A stretch of 64,000 bases of DNA from CAYSCZ01 sp051155775 (GCA_051155775.1 DAXETV010000027.1:1-64000); one strand, 5' to 3'; positions 43,410 through 53,153 are shown, counted from the first letter of the stretch. Numbers and translations: made by a program. The notes: a model not told the origin generated them from the sequence alone.

Positions 43410-44300
43410 ATGGATCGCAGTGACGTAATCTACCTCTTAACTGTTGGACTGATAGGTCCTACTATTATTTATATTATCAATTTGGTAGTTGCAAAAACTG
43501 TAAAAAAAAGGAGGAGCGACCTACCTAAGGCTGACTATATGACCGCTGTAGCTACCTCCTCACCTGAGAAAAATTATGAGGAGGCTATGGAGAGGGGTGC
43601 ACTACTTAATATTAATAACCGCTTTTCCATCATTCAGAAAACACTCTCTGTTATTGTATTTGTCATATGGGTCCTCTTATTAATATTACCATTTCTTGAT
43701 AGGGTACCTACTACTATAATTTCCATTCTAATTGCATCTTCAGCGGTTATAATAGGTATAGCGTCAAAACCATTTATTGAAAATTTTATATCCGGAATTT
43801 TGCTTTCTTTTAATAAGCCATTCAGAATTGGGGATACGGTAATAATAGATCAGAACTACGGCACCATTGAGGATGTCACCTTAACACACATAATTGTTAA
43901 GATTTGGAACTGGCGAAGACTAATCATTCCGAATACTCTGATGCTTACAAAAGAATTTGTCAATTGCACCCTGAAAGATACTTACCAATGGGCCAGGGTT
44001 GAATTTTGGGTATCCTATGATACTCCACCCGATAAGATCAAGAGAATTGCTGTACAGGCTACAAAAGACAGTCAATATTTTGAAAATTTTGAGGAGCCTT
44101 CATTTTGGATCATGGAGATGGGAAAGGAGGGCTACCGATGTTGGGTCGCAGGTTGGGGATCATCCCCTTCAAATGTTTGGGAGCTATCAAACGATATAAG
44201 AAAACAAATGATTATCAGGTTCCAGGAAGAAGGAATTAAAACACATCAACACGCATTCAAAAATGATCTTAAAACTGATATGGCAACGTTCTCAAATTAA
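43410..44300 (+). CDS. MscS family mechanosensitive channel
   Basis: 296 aa. Two to three N-terminal helices precede the pore-lining segment (VIIGIASKPFIENFISGILL) and the beta domain with KPFRIGDTVIIDQNYGTIEDVTLTHI and RRLIIPNTLM, diagnostic of MscS. It releases solutes on hypo-osmotic shock. It appears co-transcribed with the PiT-like gene (16-nt gap) and converges on the inositol monophosphatase gene, 1 nt apart. Confidence 0.92.
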   Translation: MDRSDVIYLLTVGLIGPTIIYIINLVVAKTVKKRRSDLPKADYMTAVATSSPEKNYEEAMERGALLNINNRFSIIQKTLSVIVFVIWVLLLILPFLDRVPTTIISILIASSAVIIGIASKPFIENFISGILLSFNKPFRIGDTVIIDQNYGTIEDVTLTHIIVKIWNWRRLIIPNTLMLTKEFVNCTLKDTYQWARVEFWVSYDTPPDKIKRIAVQATKDSQYFENFEEPSFWIMEMGKEGYRCWVAGWGSSPSNVWELSNDIRKQMIIRFQEEGIKTHQHAFKNDLKTDMATFSN

Positions 44301-44301
44301 A

Positions 44302-45090
44302 TTACCAGTACCGGTTAATCAATGCTAATAGGTCATCATGAATGTGATTGGAAGCAACAATTTCTCTTCCGTAAAGATAGTTATCCCCCCCTTTGAAATC
44401 AGAAACTTTACCACCTGCGTTTTTTACAACAATGGCTCCCGCTGCAACATCCCAGGGGTTTAAGTTATACTCAAAGTAAGCTTCGTACCTGCCCGCTGCT
44501 ACATAAGCAAGATCAACAGCAGCACTACCCAACCTTCTTAGTCCATGGGCATTTTCCATCAATTCATTAAGGATGGCCAGGTATTGGTCTCTCTTACTAA
44601 AGTTATGAATAGGGAAACCTGTAGCAAATAAACTGTCATCTATACGCTTTGCTTCAGAGACCTTTATAATTCCACCATTGCAATAGGATTTAATATGCTT
44701 ATGTGTATAAAAACACTCGCCTTTATTTATTTCATAAACAACACCCAATAAAATTTCCCCATGTTTGGCAAGGGCAATACTTACGGAATACAGCGGAAGG
44801 CCGTGTATAAAATTAGTGGTGCCATCGAGTGGGTCAATAATCCAATTATATTGATCAGAGGTTTTCTTGATCGTATTTTCTTCGGTTATGAATCCGGCTC
44901 CGGTAATCAATGCTTTAAGCTTGCTGACAATAATTTTTTCCGCCTCTTTGTCTACATATGATACCAGGTCATTTTTACCTTTTATTTCTACGTTTTGAAT
45001 GTCAAAACTGACCTGTTCGTTAATAATGAAGGTCCCTGCATCTTTGGCAATTTCGATAACACTTTCAAGAATCTTATCAAGGTCTATCAT
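44302..45090 (-). CDS. Inositol monophosphatase family protein
   Basis: 262 aa from ATG 45090 (the frame opens ten codons earlier, in rsmI). Li+-sensitive phosphatase motifs are EENT, WIIDPLDGTTNFIHG and WDVAAGAIVVKNAGG. Substrates in bacteria include inositol phosphates and fructose-1,6-bisphosphate; SuhB-like RNA roles are another option. It overlaps rsmI by 14 nt. Confidence 0.92.
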   Translation of the reverse strand: MIDLDKILESVIEIAKDAGTFIINEQVSFDIQNVEIKGKNDLVSYVDKEAEKIIVSKLKALITGAGFITEENTIKKTSDQYNWIIDPLDGTTNFIHGLPLYSVSIALAKHGEILLGVVYEINKGECFYTHKHIKSYCNGGIIKVSEAKRIDDSLFATGFPIHNFSKRDQYLAILNELMENAHGLRRLGSAAVDLAYVAAGRYEAYFEYNLNPWDVAAGAIVVKNAGGKVSDFKGGDNYLYGREIVASNHIHDDLLALINRYW

Positions 45091-45781
45091 TTTTGGTTGC
45101 TTCTTTTTTTCCTTCAACAATGATTACAATTTCACCTTTAATCGTTTTGTTAGAGTAATGAAAAATTACATCATTTAAACTTCCCCTTATACAATCTTCA
45201 AAAACTTTGGTTAATTCTCTTGAAACCGTAACCCTTCTGCTGTCACCAAAATACGCTTTAAAATCGTGCAAGGTTTTGATCAAACGATAGGGTGACTCAT
45301 AGAAAACCATGGTCCTTGATTCTTCTGATAGACCGCTTAAACGTGTTTGCCGTCCTTTCTTTGGGGGTAAAAATCCTTCGAATGTGAATCTGTCAATATA
45401 GAAACCTGAATTCACCAACGCCGGAATAAAAGCCGTTGGACCAGGCAGACAGGATATTTTAATATTTTTTTTGATGCACTCACTCACCAGCAAGTAACCG
45501 GGATCAGAAATACCTGGCGTACCAGCATCAGATATCAAAGCTAATATTTTGCCCTCTTCGAGATCACTTAAGACCTTTAAAAGCGTTTTGTGCTCATTAA
45601 ATGCATGAAAACTCTTTAAAGGAGTGGACACTTCGTAATGTCTCAATAAGTGCGAAGAGGTGCGGGTATCTTCACAAAGTATGAGATCTGCAGACTTTAA
45701 TATATGTACCGCCCTAAATGTAATATCTTCAAGATTTCCAATAGGTGTAGGAACGATGTATAATGATACCTTTTCAGGCAT
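45077..45781 (-). CDS. rsmI: 16S rRNA (cytidine1402-2'-O)-methyltransferase RsmI
   Basis: 234 aa. LYIVPTPIGNLEDITFRA, LCEDTRTSSHLL, LISDAGTPGISDPGY and the later FYESPYRL cover the tetrapyrrole-methylase-like fold. It methylates C1402 in the decoding centre. Gene order is phhB - 3 nt - rsmI - overlap - inositol monophosphatase, one transcript. Confidence 0.96.
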   Translation of the reverse strand: MPEKVSLYIVPTPIGNLEDITFRAVHILKSADLILCEDTRTSSHLLRHYEVSTPLKSFHAFNEHKTLLKVLSDLEEGKILALISDAGTPGISDPGYLLVSECIKKNIKISCLPGPTAFIPALVNSGFYIDRFTFEGFLPPKKGRQTRLSGLSEESRTMVFYESPYRLIKTLHDFKAYFGDSRRVTVSRELTKVFEDCIRGSLNDVIFHYSNKTIKGEIVIIVEGKKEATKNDRP

Positions 45782-45784
45782 TAA

Positions 45785-46021
45785 TTACAATAATGAATCG
45801 ATTGCTTTCGCCAGCTTATGATCTTTTTCAGTTACCACATCACCAGCATCATGGGTCGATAGTTCTATGGTGACCTGATTGTAAACATTATGCCAGCTGG
45901 GATGATGATCCATTTTTTCAGCTGCGATAGCGACCCTTGTCATGAACCCAAAAGCTTCCGAAAAGTCTTTGAACTCAAATTTTCTGGTTAACTTATTATT
46001 TTCTTCTTTCCACATATTCAA
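45785..46021 (-). CDS. phhB: 4a-hydroxytetrahydrobiopterin dehydratase (PCD)
   Basis: 78 aa, a short form of the family. MDHHPSWHNVYNQVTIELSTHDAG carries the paired His that dehydrates the pterin (split around NVYN), followed by VVTEKDHKLAK. It recycles the pterin cofactor used by aromatic hydroxylases; none is in the window, so a moonlighting role is possible. It starts 4 nt after the DUF493 gene. Confidence 0.92.
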   Translation of the reverse strand: MNMWKEENNKLTRKFEFKDFSEAFGFMTRVAIAAEKMDHHPSWHNVYNQVTIELSTHDAGDVVTEKDHKLAKAIDSLL

Positions 46022-46025
46022 TTAT

Positions 46026-46292
46026 TTAAAGAGAGATGATTCCTTTTATTTGATAAGCATTTTCATAAATCTCTATCACATTATCGGAAGATTCCATCTT
46101 AGCAACCGAGGTAATACTGATATAGTTTTCTTTTTTAGAAGATTTGAAATATACTTCGCCGTGAGGAAGGATTTTCAAAACTTCATTTTTTTGTTCTATT
46201 GGCACAATGAATTTAAAAATATATTTCCCTGGAAATGAGTGTTGGGAGTCTAACTTTTCTTTAAATCTTTGTATTGGCCCCTCTTGATCCAT
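46026..46292 (-). CDS. DUF493 family protein (UPF0250)
   Basis: 88 aa. FPGKYIFKFIVPIEQKNEV and YFKSSKKENYISITSVAKM match the ferredoxin-like DUF493/YbeD fold, which resembles small regulatory domains. Function in this phylum is unknown. It is the first gene of a transcript running through phhB, rsmI and the monophosphatase; the ppiD terminator lies just upstream. Confidence 0.85.
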   Translation of the reverse strand: MDQEGPIQRFKEKLDSQHSFPGKYIFKFIVPIEQKNEVLKILPHGEVYFKSSKKENYISITSVAKMESSDNVIEIYENAYQIKGIISL

Positions 46293-46307
46293 AAAACTAA
46301 ATTTAGA

Positions 46308-46334
46308 ATAAAAAAGCCGGGTTATCTCCGGCTT
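46308..46334 (-). terminator. Rho-independent terminator after the PpiD-like gene
   Basis: On the minus strand AAGCCGG / CCGGCTT, a 7-bp stem with a 7-nt loop, is followed by a T-tract (the run of A at 46309-46315). It lies between the PpiD-like stop and the DUF493 start and separates the two transcripts. Confidence 0.8.
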
Positions 46335-46358
46335 AGTATAGATAATTTAGGGATAAAA

Positions 46359-48473
46359 TTAAAAGAATTTATATCTCTTATCCTCAATATCAGCAAAATC
46401 TATAATGGCTTGATTAAGATTGTAGTTTATTCTTCCACTTCTATTCCTGGCTATTTGTTCTTTATAAGTAGAATAATCGTTTAGTTCTGCCGGGTTATTT
46501 ATTTGTATCAATTCAATAATAATTACGCCATTTTCTACATCAAGAGGAGCGGTTCTTTTTACCTCTTCCAAAGCAAATGCTGCCCCAACCGCTTCCGGAG
46601 CAAATCCTACCTCTTTAATATTATTTTCATTCATCTTGAGATTATTCGCAGTATATACATTTGCATCTTCACCGTATTCATCTGCTATTTGTTCCAGGTT
46701 TTCAAAAGTTATGTCATTTAGATTTTCTATGATTCGTTCTGCTTTTTTCTTATCCAAAACTTTCCTCTTGATGTCATTTCTAACATCATCCAGTGTAGCT
46801 GTCCCCTTTTTTTGTTCGCCCGTCATAACAGCTACCAGGTACTGATCATTTAAATCAAAAACCTGACTTACCTCCCCAACAGAGGCTTCGTTATACAACC
46901 ACGTCACCACTCTTCTTGCTTCTTTTATATTCCCAAGACTTTGATCTTGCTTTTTTATATTTGGCACATTCCGTGGCCTTAGACCCTTCTCGGCGGCTAC
47001 AGTAGAGAAATCATCAACACCATCAACCTGTGAAGCAAACAAGTCTGCTTCTCTGTAAGCACTATTGACCGTTTGATCGGAAGGGTATATTTCTTTTACA
47101 ATTTTTGATACGGTGAATTGCTTGTTTGTTTTTGTGTTAGTGACTTTTATTATATGATAGCCGAATCGGGTTTCAACCAGGGTATTAACTAATCCGGTAT
47201 TATTGGCGTTAAACACAGCTTCCTCGAATGGTCCCACCATTCTTCCACGGCCAAACCAACCTAAATCTCCACCTCTATTTTTTGTTCCATCAGTTCCATG
47301 TTTTAGAGCCATATCTGCAAAATCTGCCCCCCGCTTGATCTCATTTAGAATTTCCTGTGCTTCTTCCCTGGCTTTGGTTTTATCATCTTCACTCTCACTA
47401 TCCCATTTGATCAGTATATGGCTGGCTCTTGCATAGTCTTCATCCCCTTCAAAAGAATTTATCATTTTGTAAAAAGCATAAGAACCTCTTTCTACTTTTA
47501 TTTCCGATACATATCCATCCTGTACAAAATTTCCCTGATCGTCGATAAGCACCTCCGGTATTATATCAGGGGTATAAACCGAATAGGGATTGTCTGCTTC
47601 AGAGTTTACTTTGGCAAAGATTGAGTCATTTCTTGCATCTGATATACCATTTCTTACATCTTTTATCCCTTTAAGCACTTGCATGCTATCGCTTTTGGTA
47701 GGCGTTATATCAAAACTGACATACAAAAGGCTTCGGCTTTCTTCTCTTTGATATTTTTCACTGTTTTCCAGCAAATAATTTTTCAGTTCATCATTACTGA
47801 AATCGATTACGGAATCACTTATGCTTCTGTAAGGCACATAAAGGTATTTGATATTTGCAGTCGTATTTGATTTTTGGTAAAAATCCCTGGCTTCTTCTTT
47901 GGTCACATAATTGGTTTTAGCCAGTAGATTGGCATATTTTTCCCGTAATCTAACGGGCGCTAAAGAAGCTTCAAATGCAAACCATGAGGCTTGCTGCTGG
48001 GCCGGGAGATTATTTATATTTTGAAGAAAGGAGATTATTTGTTGCTTGCTAAACTCACCAGTTTCAGGATTTGTGAATGCTTGTTTTATTCTTGGGCTAA
48101 TGTTATTTCCCTGAACCATGTCCACCACTTCTTCATCGGGCACTTTTACACCTATTTCATCATATTGTTTTTTATAAGCAATCTCATCTATAAGGGCGCT
48201 CCAGGCTTGTTTTCTGATTTGCTCAAGTTCTTGGCTATTAGGGTTTTTACCTGAATTTAATGCGAAATTATAAGATAATTCATCTACCTTCTCCTGGAAA
48301 TCTTTTAGTTCTACTTCTTCCCCAGCAATTTCTCCAATTTCGGTACTATTACTTCCCAGTAAAACTGAATTCGGGCCCAGAATATCGCCGCCCACCAAAA
48401 ATAATATTAAACCAAACGCAACAACTCCAACCAGTAGACCTGTTTTCTCTCTTATCTTATTAATTAAAGCCAT
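46359..48473 (-). CDS. PpiD/SurA-like periplasmic peptidylprolyl isomerase
   Basis: 704 aa. An N-terminal membrane anchor (about 12-32, GLLVGVVAFGLILFLVGGDI) precedes a SurA_N-like region (about 35-230). A parvulin domain near 345-445 has ASHILIKWDSE, GADFADMALKHGTD and GGDLGWFGRGRMVGPFE, and a long C-terminal region follows. It is a chaperone for outer-membrane and secreted proteins. It has its own promoter (48496-48527) although it lies behind the coaX-lptC operon. Confidence 0.93.
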   Translation of the reverse strand: MALINKIREKTGLLVGVVAFGLILFLVGGDILGPNSVLLGSNSTEIGEIAGEEVELKDFQEKVDELSYNFALNSGKNPNSQELEQIRKQAWSALIDEIAYKKQYDEIGVKVPDEEVVDMVQGNNISPRIKQAFTNPETGEFSKQQIISFLQNINNLPAQQQASWFAFEASLAPVRLREKYANLLAKTNYVTKEEARDFYQKSNTTANIKYLYVPYRSISDSVIDFSNDELKNYLLENSEKYQREESRSLLYVSFDITPTKSDSMQVLKGIKDVRNGISDARNDSIFAKVNSEADNPYSVYTPDIIPEVLIDDQGNFVQDGYVSEIKVERGSYAFYKMINSFEGDEDYARASHILIKWDSESEDDKTKAREEAQEILNEIKRGADFADMALKHGTDGTKNRGGDLGWFGRGRMVGPFEEAVFNANNTGLVNTLVETRFGYHIIKVTNTKTNKQFTVSKIVKEIYPSDQTVNSAYREADLFASQVDGVDDFSTVAAEKGLRPRNVPNIKKQDQSLGNIKEARRVVTWLYNEASVGEVSQVFDLNDQYLVAVMTGEQKKGTATLDDVRNDIKRKVLDKKKAERIIENLNDITFENLEQIADEYGEDANVYTANNLKMNENNIKEVGFAPEAVGAAFALEEVKRTAPLDVENGVIIIELIQINNPAELNDYSTYKEQIARNRSGRINYNLNQAIIDFADIEDKRYKFF

Positions 48474-48495
48474 AAATATTAAATTAAAATAGGCG

Positions 48496-48527
48496 CAAAA
48501 ATAGTTATATTGATTTAGTTAATCAAA
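48496..48527 (-). promoter_or_regulatory. Promoter of the PpiD-like gene
   Basis: TTTG (48524-48527) and TATTTTTG (48496-48503) on the minus strand are 20 bp apart, an exact fit to the Bacteroidota TTTG-N19/20-TAnnTTTG pattern. A 22-bp block covering the -7 box and early leader is repeated before the TPR gene at 60379. Confidence 0.7.
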
Positions 48528-48532
48528 ATCCT

Positions 48533-49819
48533 TTACACTTCTTCCAGCCTATCCATGATTGTTAATTTCACTTTACCAATTTTATTTTCCTCCATGGTCG
48601 AGATTAGTATAACGAAAGGACCAATTTCAATAATGTCATTGGCTTTGGGTAAATTTTCATTGTATGCCAGTATTAGTCCTCCCAGTGTATCATAATCCCC
48701 TGTCGGTAAGTCCCAGTTATACTTTTCGTTAAGATAGTCCACTTCATGTCTTGCGCTTAGCAGGTAAGTATTATCAGAAATTTTCTCTTCTATTAAAAAA
48801 TTGTCATCATGCTCATCCTGAATATCACCGAATATTTCTTCAATAATATCCTCCATACTAACGATGCCGGAGGTTCCTCCAAACTCATCTACTACCAGGG
48901 CCATGCTCTTTCTCTGCTGGATAAAGGAAATCATCAGTTCATTAGCAAGCATTGTTTCCGGCACGATTATGATTGGTGTGAGGATGCTTTTGATGTCTTT
49001 TGGTTTTTTAAACAATTCCAATGAGTGGACATAGCCAATGACATCATCAATGGATTCTTTATAAATTATAATTTTAGAATGTTTGCTCTCTATAAACCTT
49101 TGTTTCATCTCCTCGACAGAATCATTAATCTCACACCCTACGATTTCCGTTCTTGGAATCATGCATTCCCTGACTTTTACTGATTTAAATTCCAGTGCGT
49201 TGTTTATGATTCTTGTATCTACTTCTGAATCTTCCCCTTGCTCACTATTGTGATGGAAGATGCTTTTTATGTAGTTATTAAGGTCGGTAAGACCAAAAAC
49301 CGGTTTTTCTTCGGAATATTCAAGTTTAAAGATATTGGTAATCAAAAACCTTGAAAAACCTGAAATCATAATTACTACCGGGTAAAACAGATAGAAAATA
49401 ATTGCCATGGGTACAGCAAAAAATGTAATTAAAAAATCCGGATTGATCAGGAAAAGGCTTTTTGGGATAAATTCAGCTGTTACCAGTACAATAATGGTTG
49501 CTATAACCGTCTGAATGACCAAAACAATGATTGACGAATCCAGAAATACTGGAAGAAAAGAACTTATTAAAGGTTCGAGTACCTTTGCCATATAAATTCC
49601 ATAAAAAACCAGGGCAAGGTTGTTACCAACAAGTATCGTAGCAATAAAATTGCTTTTATTTTTAGTAAAGACAGAGAGCAATCTGCCATTTATAGTTCCT
49701 TTCGATTTTTTTAATTCTATCCGGAGGTTGTCCGCGGACAAGAAGGCTATTTCTATTCCAGAGAAGAAAGCTGAAAACAGCAGACAAATTAGAATTATAC
49801 TTAATTCCAAAGCATCCAT
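48533..49819 (-). CDS. CNNM/CorC-type hemolysin family protein
   Basis: 428 aa. A DUF21/CNNM transmembrane domain (four helices, about 1-180) is followed by a CBS pair with VRECMIPRTEIVGCEIND and MALVVDEFGGTSGIVSMED (about 205-330) and a C-terminal CorC_HlyC domain. Members transport or sense Mg2+ or Co2+; hemolysin is only a historical name. Related gldE genes lie in similar settings in gliding relatives. Its start overlaps the small membrane gene by one base. Confidence 0.9.
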   Translation of the reverse strand: MDALELSIILICLLFSAFFSGIEIAFLSADNLRIELKKSKGTINGRLLSVFTKNKSNFIATILVGNNLALVFYGIYMAKVLEPLISSFLPVFLDSSIIVLVIQTVIATIIVLVTAEFIPKSLFLINPDFLITFFAVPMAIIFYLFYPVVIMISGFSRFLITNIFKLEYSEEKPVFGLTDLNNYIKSIFHHNSEQGEDSEVDTRIINNALEFKSVKVRECMIPRTEIVGCEINDSVEEMKQRFIESKHSKIIIYKESIDDVIGYVHSLELFKKPKDIKSILTPIIIVPETMLANELMISFIQQRKSMALVVDEFGGTSGIVSMEDIIEEIFGDIQDEHDDNFLIEEKISDNTYLLSARHEVDYLNEKYNWDLPTGDYDTLGGLILAYNENLPKANDIIEIGPFVILISTMEENKIGKVKLTIMDRLEEV

Positions 49820-50004
49820 TATTTCTTCCTTCCTTTATTTTTTGTGCGCACCTTTTCTTTTTGAAACTGATATAAAAGTAATAGGGATACACTTAACATA
49901 AAAATCCAATAGGAATGCGTTATGCCCACTACCATTAGTTGATGAATGCCTATGATTAGTAGTGCAACGGAGACTGGTAGTAATATGGTATTGAGTAGCT
50001 TCAA
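49819..50004 (-). CDS. Small two-helix membrane protein
   Basis: 61 aa. Two hydrophobic helices (about 5-24 and 30-46) are followed by a strongly basic tail (KEKVRTKNKGRKK), which by the positive-inside rule would be cytoplasmic. No family is recognised. It fits exactly between lptC (5-nt gap) and the CNNM gene (1-nt overlap), which supports it as real. Confidence 0.65.
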   Translation of the reverse strand: MKLLNTILLPVSVALLIIGIHQLMVVGITHSYWIFMLSVSLLLLYQFQKEKVRTKNKGRKK

Positions 50005-50009
50005 AGTTC

Positions 50010-50579
50010 TTATTCAATAACTAAAGTACCTGTAGGTTTAAGAATCCGATAACTTGAAAAATCCTGGTTAGAAGTCATCCCTTCACCTTTATGAACTTCA
50101 TCTCCTGATAATATAGTTACAAATTTGTCAGTATAAAATTTTTCATTATCCGGTTCCCAGAATAGCTCTTCAGTATTTAACTGGTCTCCATTTTCAACAC
50201 TTTCTAAGATCACGTTACCATTTGCCTGATAATAATTACCTTCCCTGAAATAGTAAACTCTGTCAGCCCTGAAGTGTGAAGTAACACTACCATCTTTATT
50301 ATAGAATGTCAATTCCATCCCATTGGGCCACTCCCTATCTCTATTTTTATACATTAATTCTTTAGTAGACTCCAGATTAACCCTTACGTAGCCTGAGTCA
50401 CTAAAAATAACACTTACGGTATCAAATTCAAATATGGGCCCTTCGTATGTCTCTGTAGACACCTTGCTGGTGTTCTCCTCACATCCGGTATATAGAAATG
50501 TAAGACCACTTAATAAAAAAAGCAGCCATAAAAGCTGCTTATTTAATGGTATTTTAATATTAGAATTATATTTAGTCAC
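50010..50579 (-). CDS. lptC: LPS export protein LptC
   Basis: 189 aa. LYTGC gives a lipidated Cys at 33, unlike E. coli LptC, which keeps a membrane helix. The mature beta-jellyroll has FEFDTVSVIFSDSGYVRVNL, GMELTFYNKDGSVTSHFRADRVYY and GNVILES, typical of LptC/OstA repeats. It takes LPS from the LptB2FG pump. It overlaps the TPR gene by 8 nt. Confidence 0.9.
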   Translation of the reverse strand: MTKYNSNIKIPLNKQLLWLLFLLSGLTFLYTGCEENTSKVSTETYEGPIFEFDTVSVIFSDSGYVRVNLESTKELMYKNRDREWPNGMELTFYNKDGSVTSHFRADRVYYFREGNYYQANGNVILESVENGDQLNTEELFWEPDNEKFYTDKFVTILSGDEVHKGEGMTSNQDFSSYRILKPTGTLVIE

Positions 50580-51876
50580 GAGTGTCCAATGTCACTGTTT
50601 CATTTATCCAGCAACCAATGGTTAATGTTTCTCCTTTTTCTTTATTTTCTGTGAAGATCTCTTCTTTTGAGGGAAACTGAGCTTTTGCACTACTCATGCC
50701 CTCGGAATCACCTGCTCTTCTATACATATTGTAGGCAGCTATAAAAACAGCCCTGTCCTCGGATTTACTGATACCTTGTTTGCAATCTTCAAAACTTCCC
50801 ATGTATAAATTTCCTATCAGCGAGTAAGCTTCTTTTAATGAAGGATCAGATGCTACTGCTCTTTGAGCACTTGATCTGGCGGCGACTTTTTGACCTTTAG
50901 AGGCATATAACTTTGCCATATTTAAAAATATCTCCCCTTGTTTTATGTTATCGTCTGATAGCTCAACGGCTTCATTATAATATTTTAGTGCCTCTTCTGT
51001 ATTTCCACTAGCACCTTCTTTTATTGCAATAACCTTAGCCAATCCAAAGGCCGGTTCTTTTTCGTGAACCATTTTTGCTGATTCAACGAATAACGGGCTG
51101 TCTGAACATTTGCCTGTTAGGAGCAGTTGAAAAACCTTTTTGGCCATCTTCAGGTCTTGCGTTTCTTTCATCTTAGGGCCAAGATTATTTTCTACAAACT
51201 CACAATCAACATCTATTGTGGCTGTAAGTAGTTTATCTATGTTTTCGGTGATTTTGTCTAAACGGTCCAGATCTTTGCCTGTTGCCTTTTTTTCATCTAT
51301 TATATCGGTTATGGTGGTATAATCATCTATCACTTGAACATCACTTATATCACCTCCGGTTTTTTTATACCTTCGGATAACATCCATAAATGCTACCAGG
51401 TTGTTATCATAAACTTTAGCGCCATTCACGTCATAAGTCCTTTTAAACAGATTATATAGTTCCTGATATTTTTCTCTGTCATCCTTGTAAAATTTATAGG
51501 CATCAAAGGCTTTTCTGTTTAACACGTAGCCTTCTTTACCAAAATATTCTATCCTTTTTTCGTACATCTCCAGCGCTTTTTCCTGATATTCTTTCTTCTT
51601 GGCTTCATCACTGGTATTTTCAGCCAGGCATTTGTATATCTTGGTTCCATTTTGATACAAAGAAACATGAAGATCTGGTGCTTTTTCTAAAAGCCATTGA
51701 TGAGCCTCCTTGGCTTTCTGGCAATTGTCTTGCTTTAGATTGTCTGTGTATAGTGCGTTTTTTTCTTTTGCTATATCAATTTCATCAGGCCAATTCCATC
51801 CCGGCTGCCCCATTACATACGTTGACGAGATGATAAATGATATAGCTAAGACTCTGAAGGCATATTTATATATCAT
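50572..51876 (-). CDS. Secreted tetratricopeptide repeat protein
   Basis: 434 aa. A signal peptide ends near VMGQ (about 23). TPR-like helical pairs occur at about 40-180 and again at 290-400 (ALKYYNEAVELSDDNIKQGEIFLNMAKLYA split at the turn, then RAVASDPSLKEAYSLIGNLYM). Likely a periplasmic scaffold for the adjacent outer-membrane protein and LPS genes; the exact role is unknown. It begins 11 nt after the outer membrane protein gene. Confidence 0.85.
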   Translation of the reverse strand: MIYKYAFRVLAISFIISSTYVMGQPGWNWPDEIDIAKEKNALYTDNLKQDNCQKAKEAHQWLLEKAPDLHVSLYQNGTKIYKCLAENTSDEAKKKEYQEKALEMYEKRIEYFGKEGYVLNRKAFDAYKFYKDDREKYQELYNLFKRTYDVNGAKVYDNNLVAFMDVIRRYKKTGGDISDVQVIDDYTTITDIIDEKKATGKDLDRLDKITENIDKLLTATIDVDCEFVENNLGPKMKETQDLKMAKKVFQLLLTGKCSDSPLFVESAKMVHEKEPAFGLAKVIAIKEGASGNTEEALKYYNEAVELSDDNIKQGEIFLNMAKLYASKGQKVAARSSAQRAVASDPSLKEAYSLIGNLYMGSFEDCKQGISKSEDRAVFIAAYNMYRRAGDSEGMSSAKAQFPSKEEIFTENKEKGETLTIGCWINETVTLDTRD

Positions 51877-51887
51877 AATAAACTAAT

Positions 51888-53153
51888 TTAATCATATTTT
51901 CTTCTAACAAACCACCGGCTATTCACAGAACCGCCAATTACAAATTTAAAATATCTTTCTTTTATCAGACCATTATTTGTTGTCCCTCTTTGGCCTAATT
52001 TAAACCCGAAATCTAAACTAGAAAGATTTCTTACCGGTAATGACCAACCAAAATTTATACCAATGTCGTCCAATTGCTCTCCATCAACAAGATAAGGCGA
52101 TTTTTCATAGGATATACCAAGCCTGTAAGAAACCCTTTTAAAATAACTGCTTACATTGTCATAATCAGGTATCCAATCAACACCTATTGAGGCTTTCATG
52201 GTAGTCGCAAATTGATTGGTTTGTTGTTCAACGCTTTGCTCATCCTCCCATGTTTCCAATGTGAAATCAGTTCCCAGCGTTAATTTATTAAGAATTTGGT
52301 AAGATATTCCAAATCCTATTCTGGAAGGTAATTTGAAAGAGACGTCTGTATCTGAATTTAAGGTATCGATGGCCAGGGGTCGGCCTGAATTATCCTGTCT
52401 TTCTATTGTGGTACTATTCGATCCTGTAAGGTTAAAAGCAGGATCATAGGTCAATCCAAAATTTAAATATGTTTCTTCTTTCAATGGTTGCTTGTAATGT
52501 AAACCAAATCCTACAATTACGCCTGAATAAGAAGTTTCTTCATTCAATGAGCTGACAAAATTGTTTGCACTATTTTGCTCTTGCACATCAACATCGTTAC
52601 CCTTACTTATATTTCCAAATACATAACCAAACCTAAAACCAAGTGATAAGTTTTTACTTATTTTATATCCATTGTCCAGGTAGGCCATATTGAGCCCTCC
52701 ACTACCTTCTAATGTTACTTCTGAGGTCACGCTATCTTCAGGGTTGACAATATCGTTAGAAATAAAATTATAATTTACTGTAGAATATGGAACTATACCA
52801 ATACTACTGGTAAGTTTTTGAGGTATGATGGGAAACCCTAAGGCTAAATACCGTACGCCCAGGCTGTTGCTTCTTTCTGTTGTGTTGGAATCGTCAAAAT
52901 ACTTTAATTCACCTTCATAGGCCATTTGAAATATAGTGAAGGTGTTGTTTACCAGTAGTGCCGGGTTTTTAACATTTAAGTGCCAGTAAGATGGTGTTGC
53001 AATTGCTGTATTACCCATTCCAAAGCTATTGGCAAAGGCAAGTGGGTTCAAATCACCGATCCCATTAATAGAGTATGGTGACGATTGTACCTGCGTAAAG
53101 CATTCTTTTGACAGCCCTAAAACGATTAGTAAAAGAACGCTAAATCTCATCAT
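51888..53153 (-). CDS. Outer membrane beta-barrel protein
   Basis: 421 aa. A signal peptide (about 1-20) is followed by SSPYSINGIGDLNPLAFANSFGMGNTAIA, the usual opening of Bacteroidota porin-like proteins (shown only in part), and then alternating beta strands ending near KFVIGGSVNSRWFV. FadL-like transport is a loose analogy. It overlaps coaX by 14 nt, a conserved neighbour pairing in this phylum. Confidence 0.85.
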   Translation of the reverse strand: MMRFSVLLLIVLGLSKECFTQVQSSPYSINGIGDLNPLAFANSFGMGNTAIATPSYWHLNVKNPALLVNNTFTIFQMAYEGELKYFDDSNTTERSNSLGVRYLALGFPIIPQKLTSSIGIVPYSTVNYNFISNDIVNPEDSVTSEVTLEGSGGLNMAYLDNGYKISKNLSLGFRFGYVFGNISKGNDVDVQEQNSANNFVSSLNEETSYSGVIVGFGLHYKQPLKEETYLNFGLTYDPAFNLTGSNSTTIERQDNSGRPLAIDTLNSDTDVSFKLPSRIGFGISYQILNKLTLGTDFTLETWEDEQSVEQQTNQFATTMKASIGVDWIPDYDNVSSYFKRVSYRLGISYEKSPYLVDGEQLDDIGINFGWSLPVRNLSSLDFGFKLGQRGTTNNGLIKERYFKFVIGGSVNSRWFVRRKYD

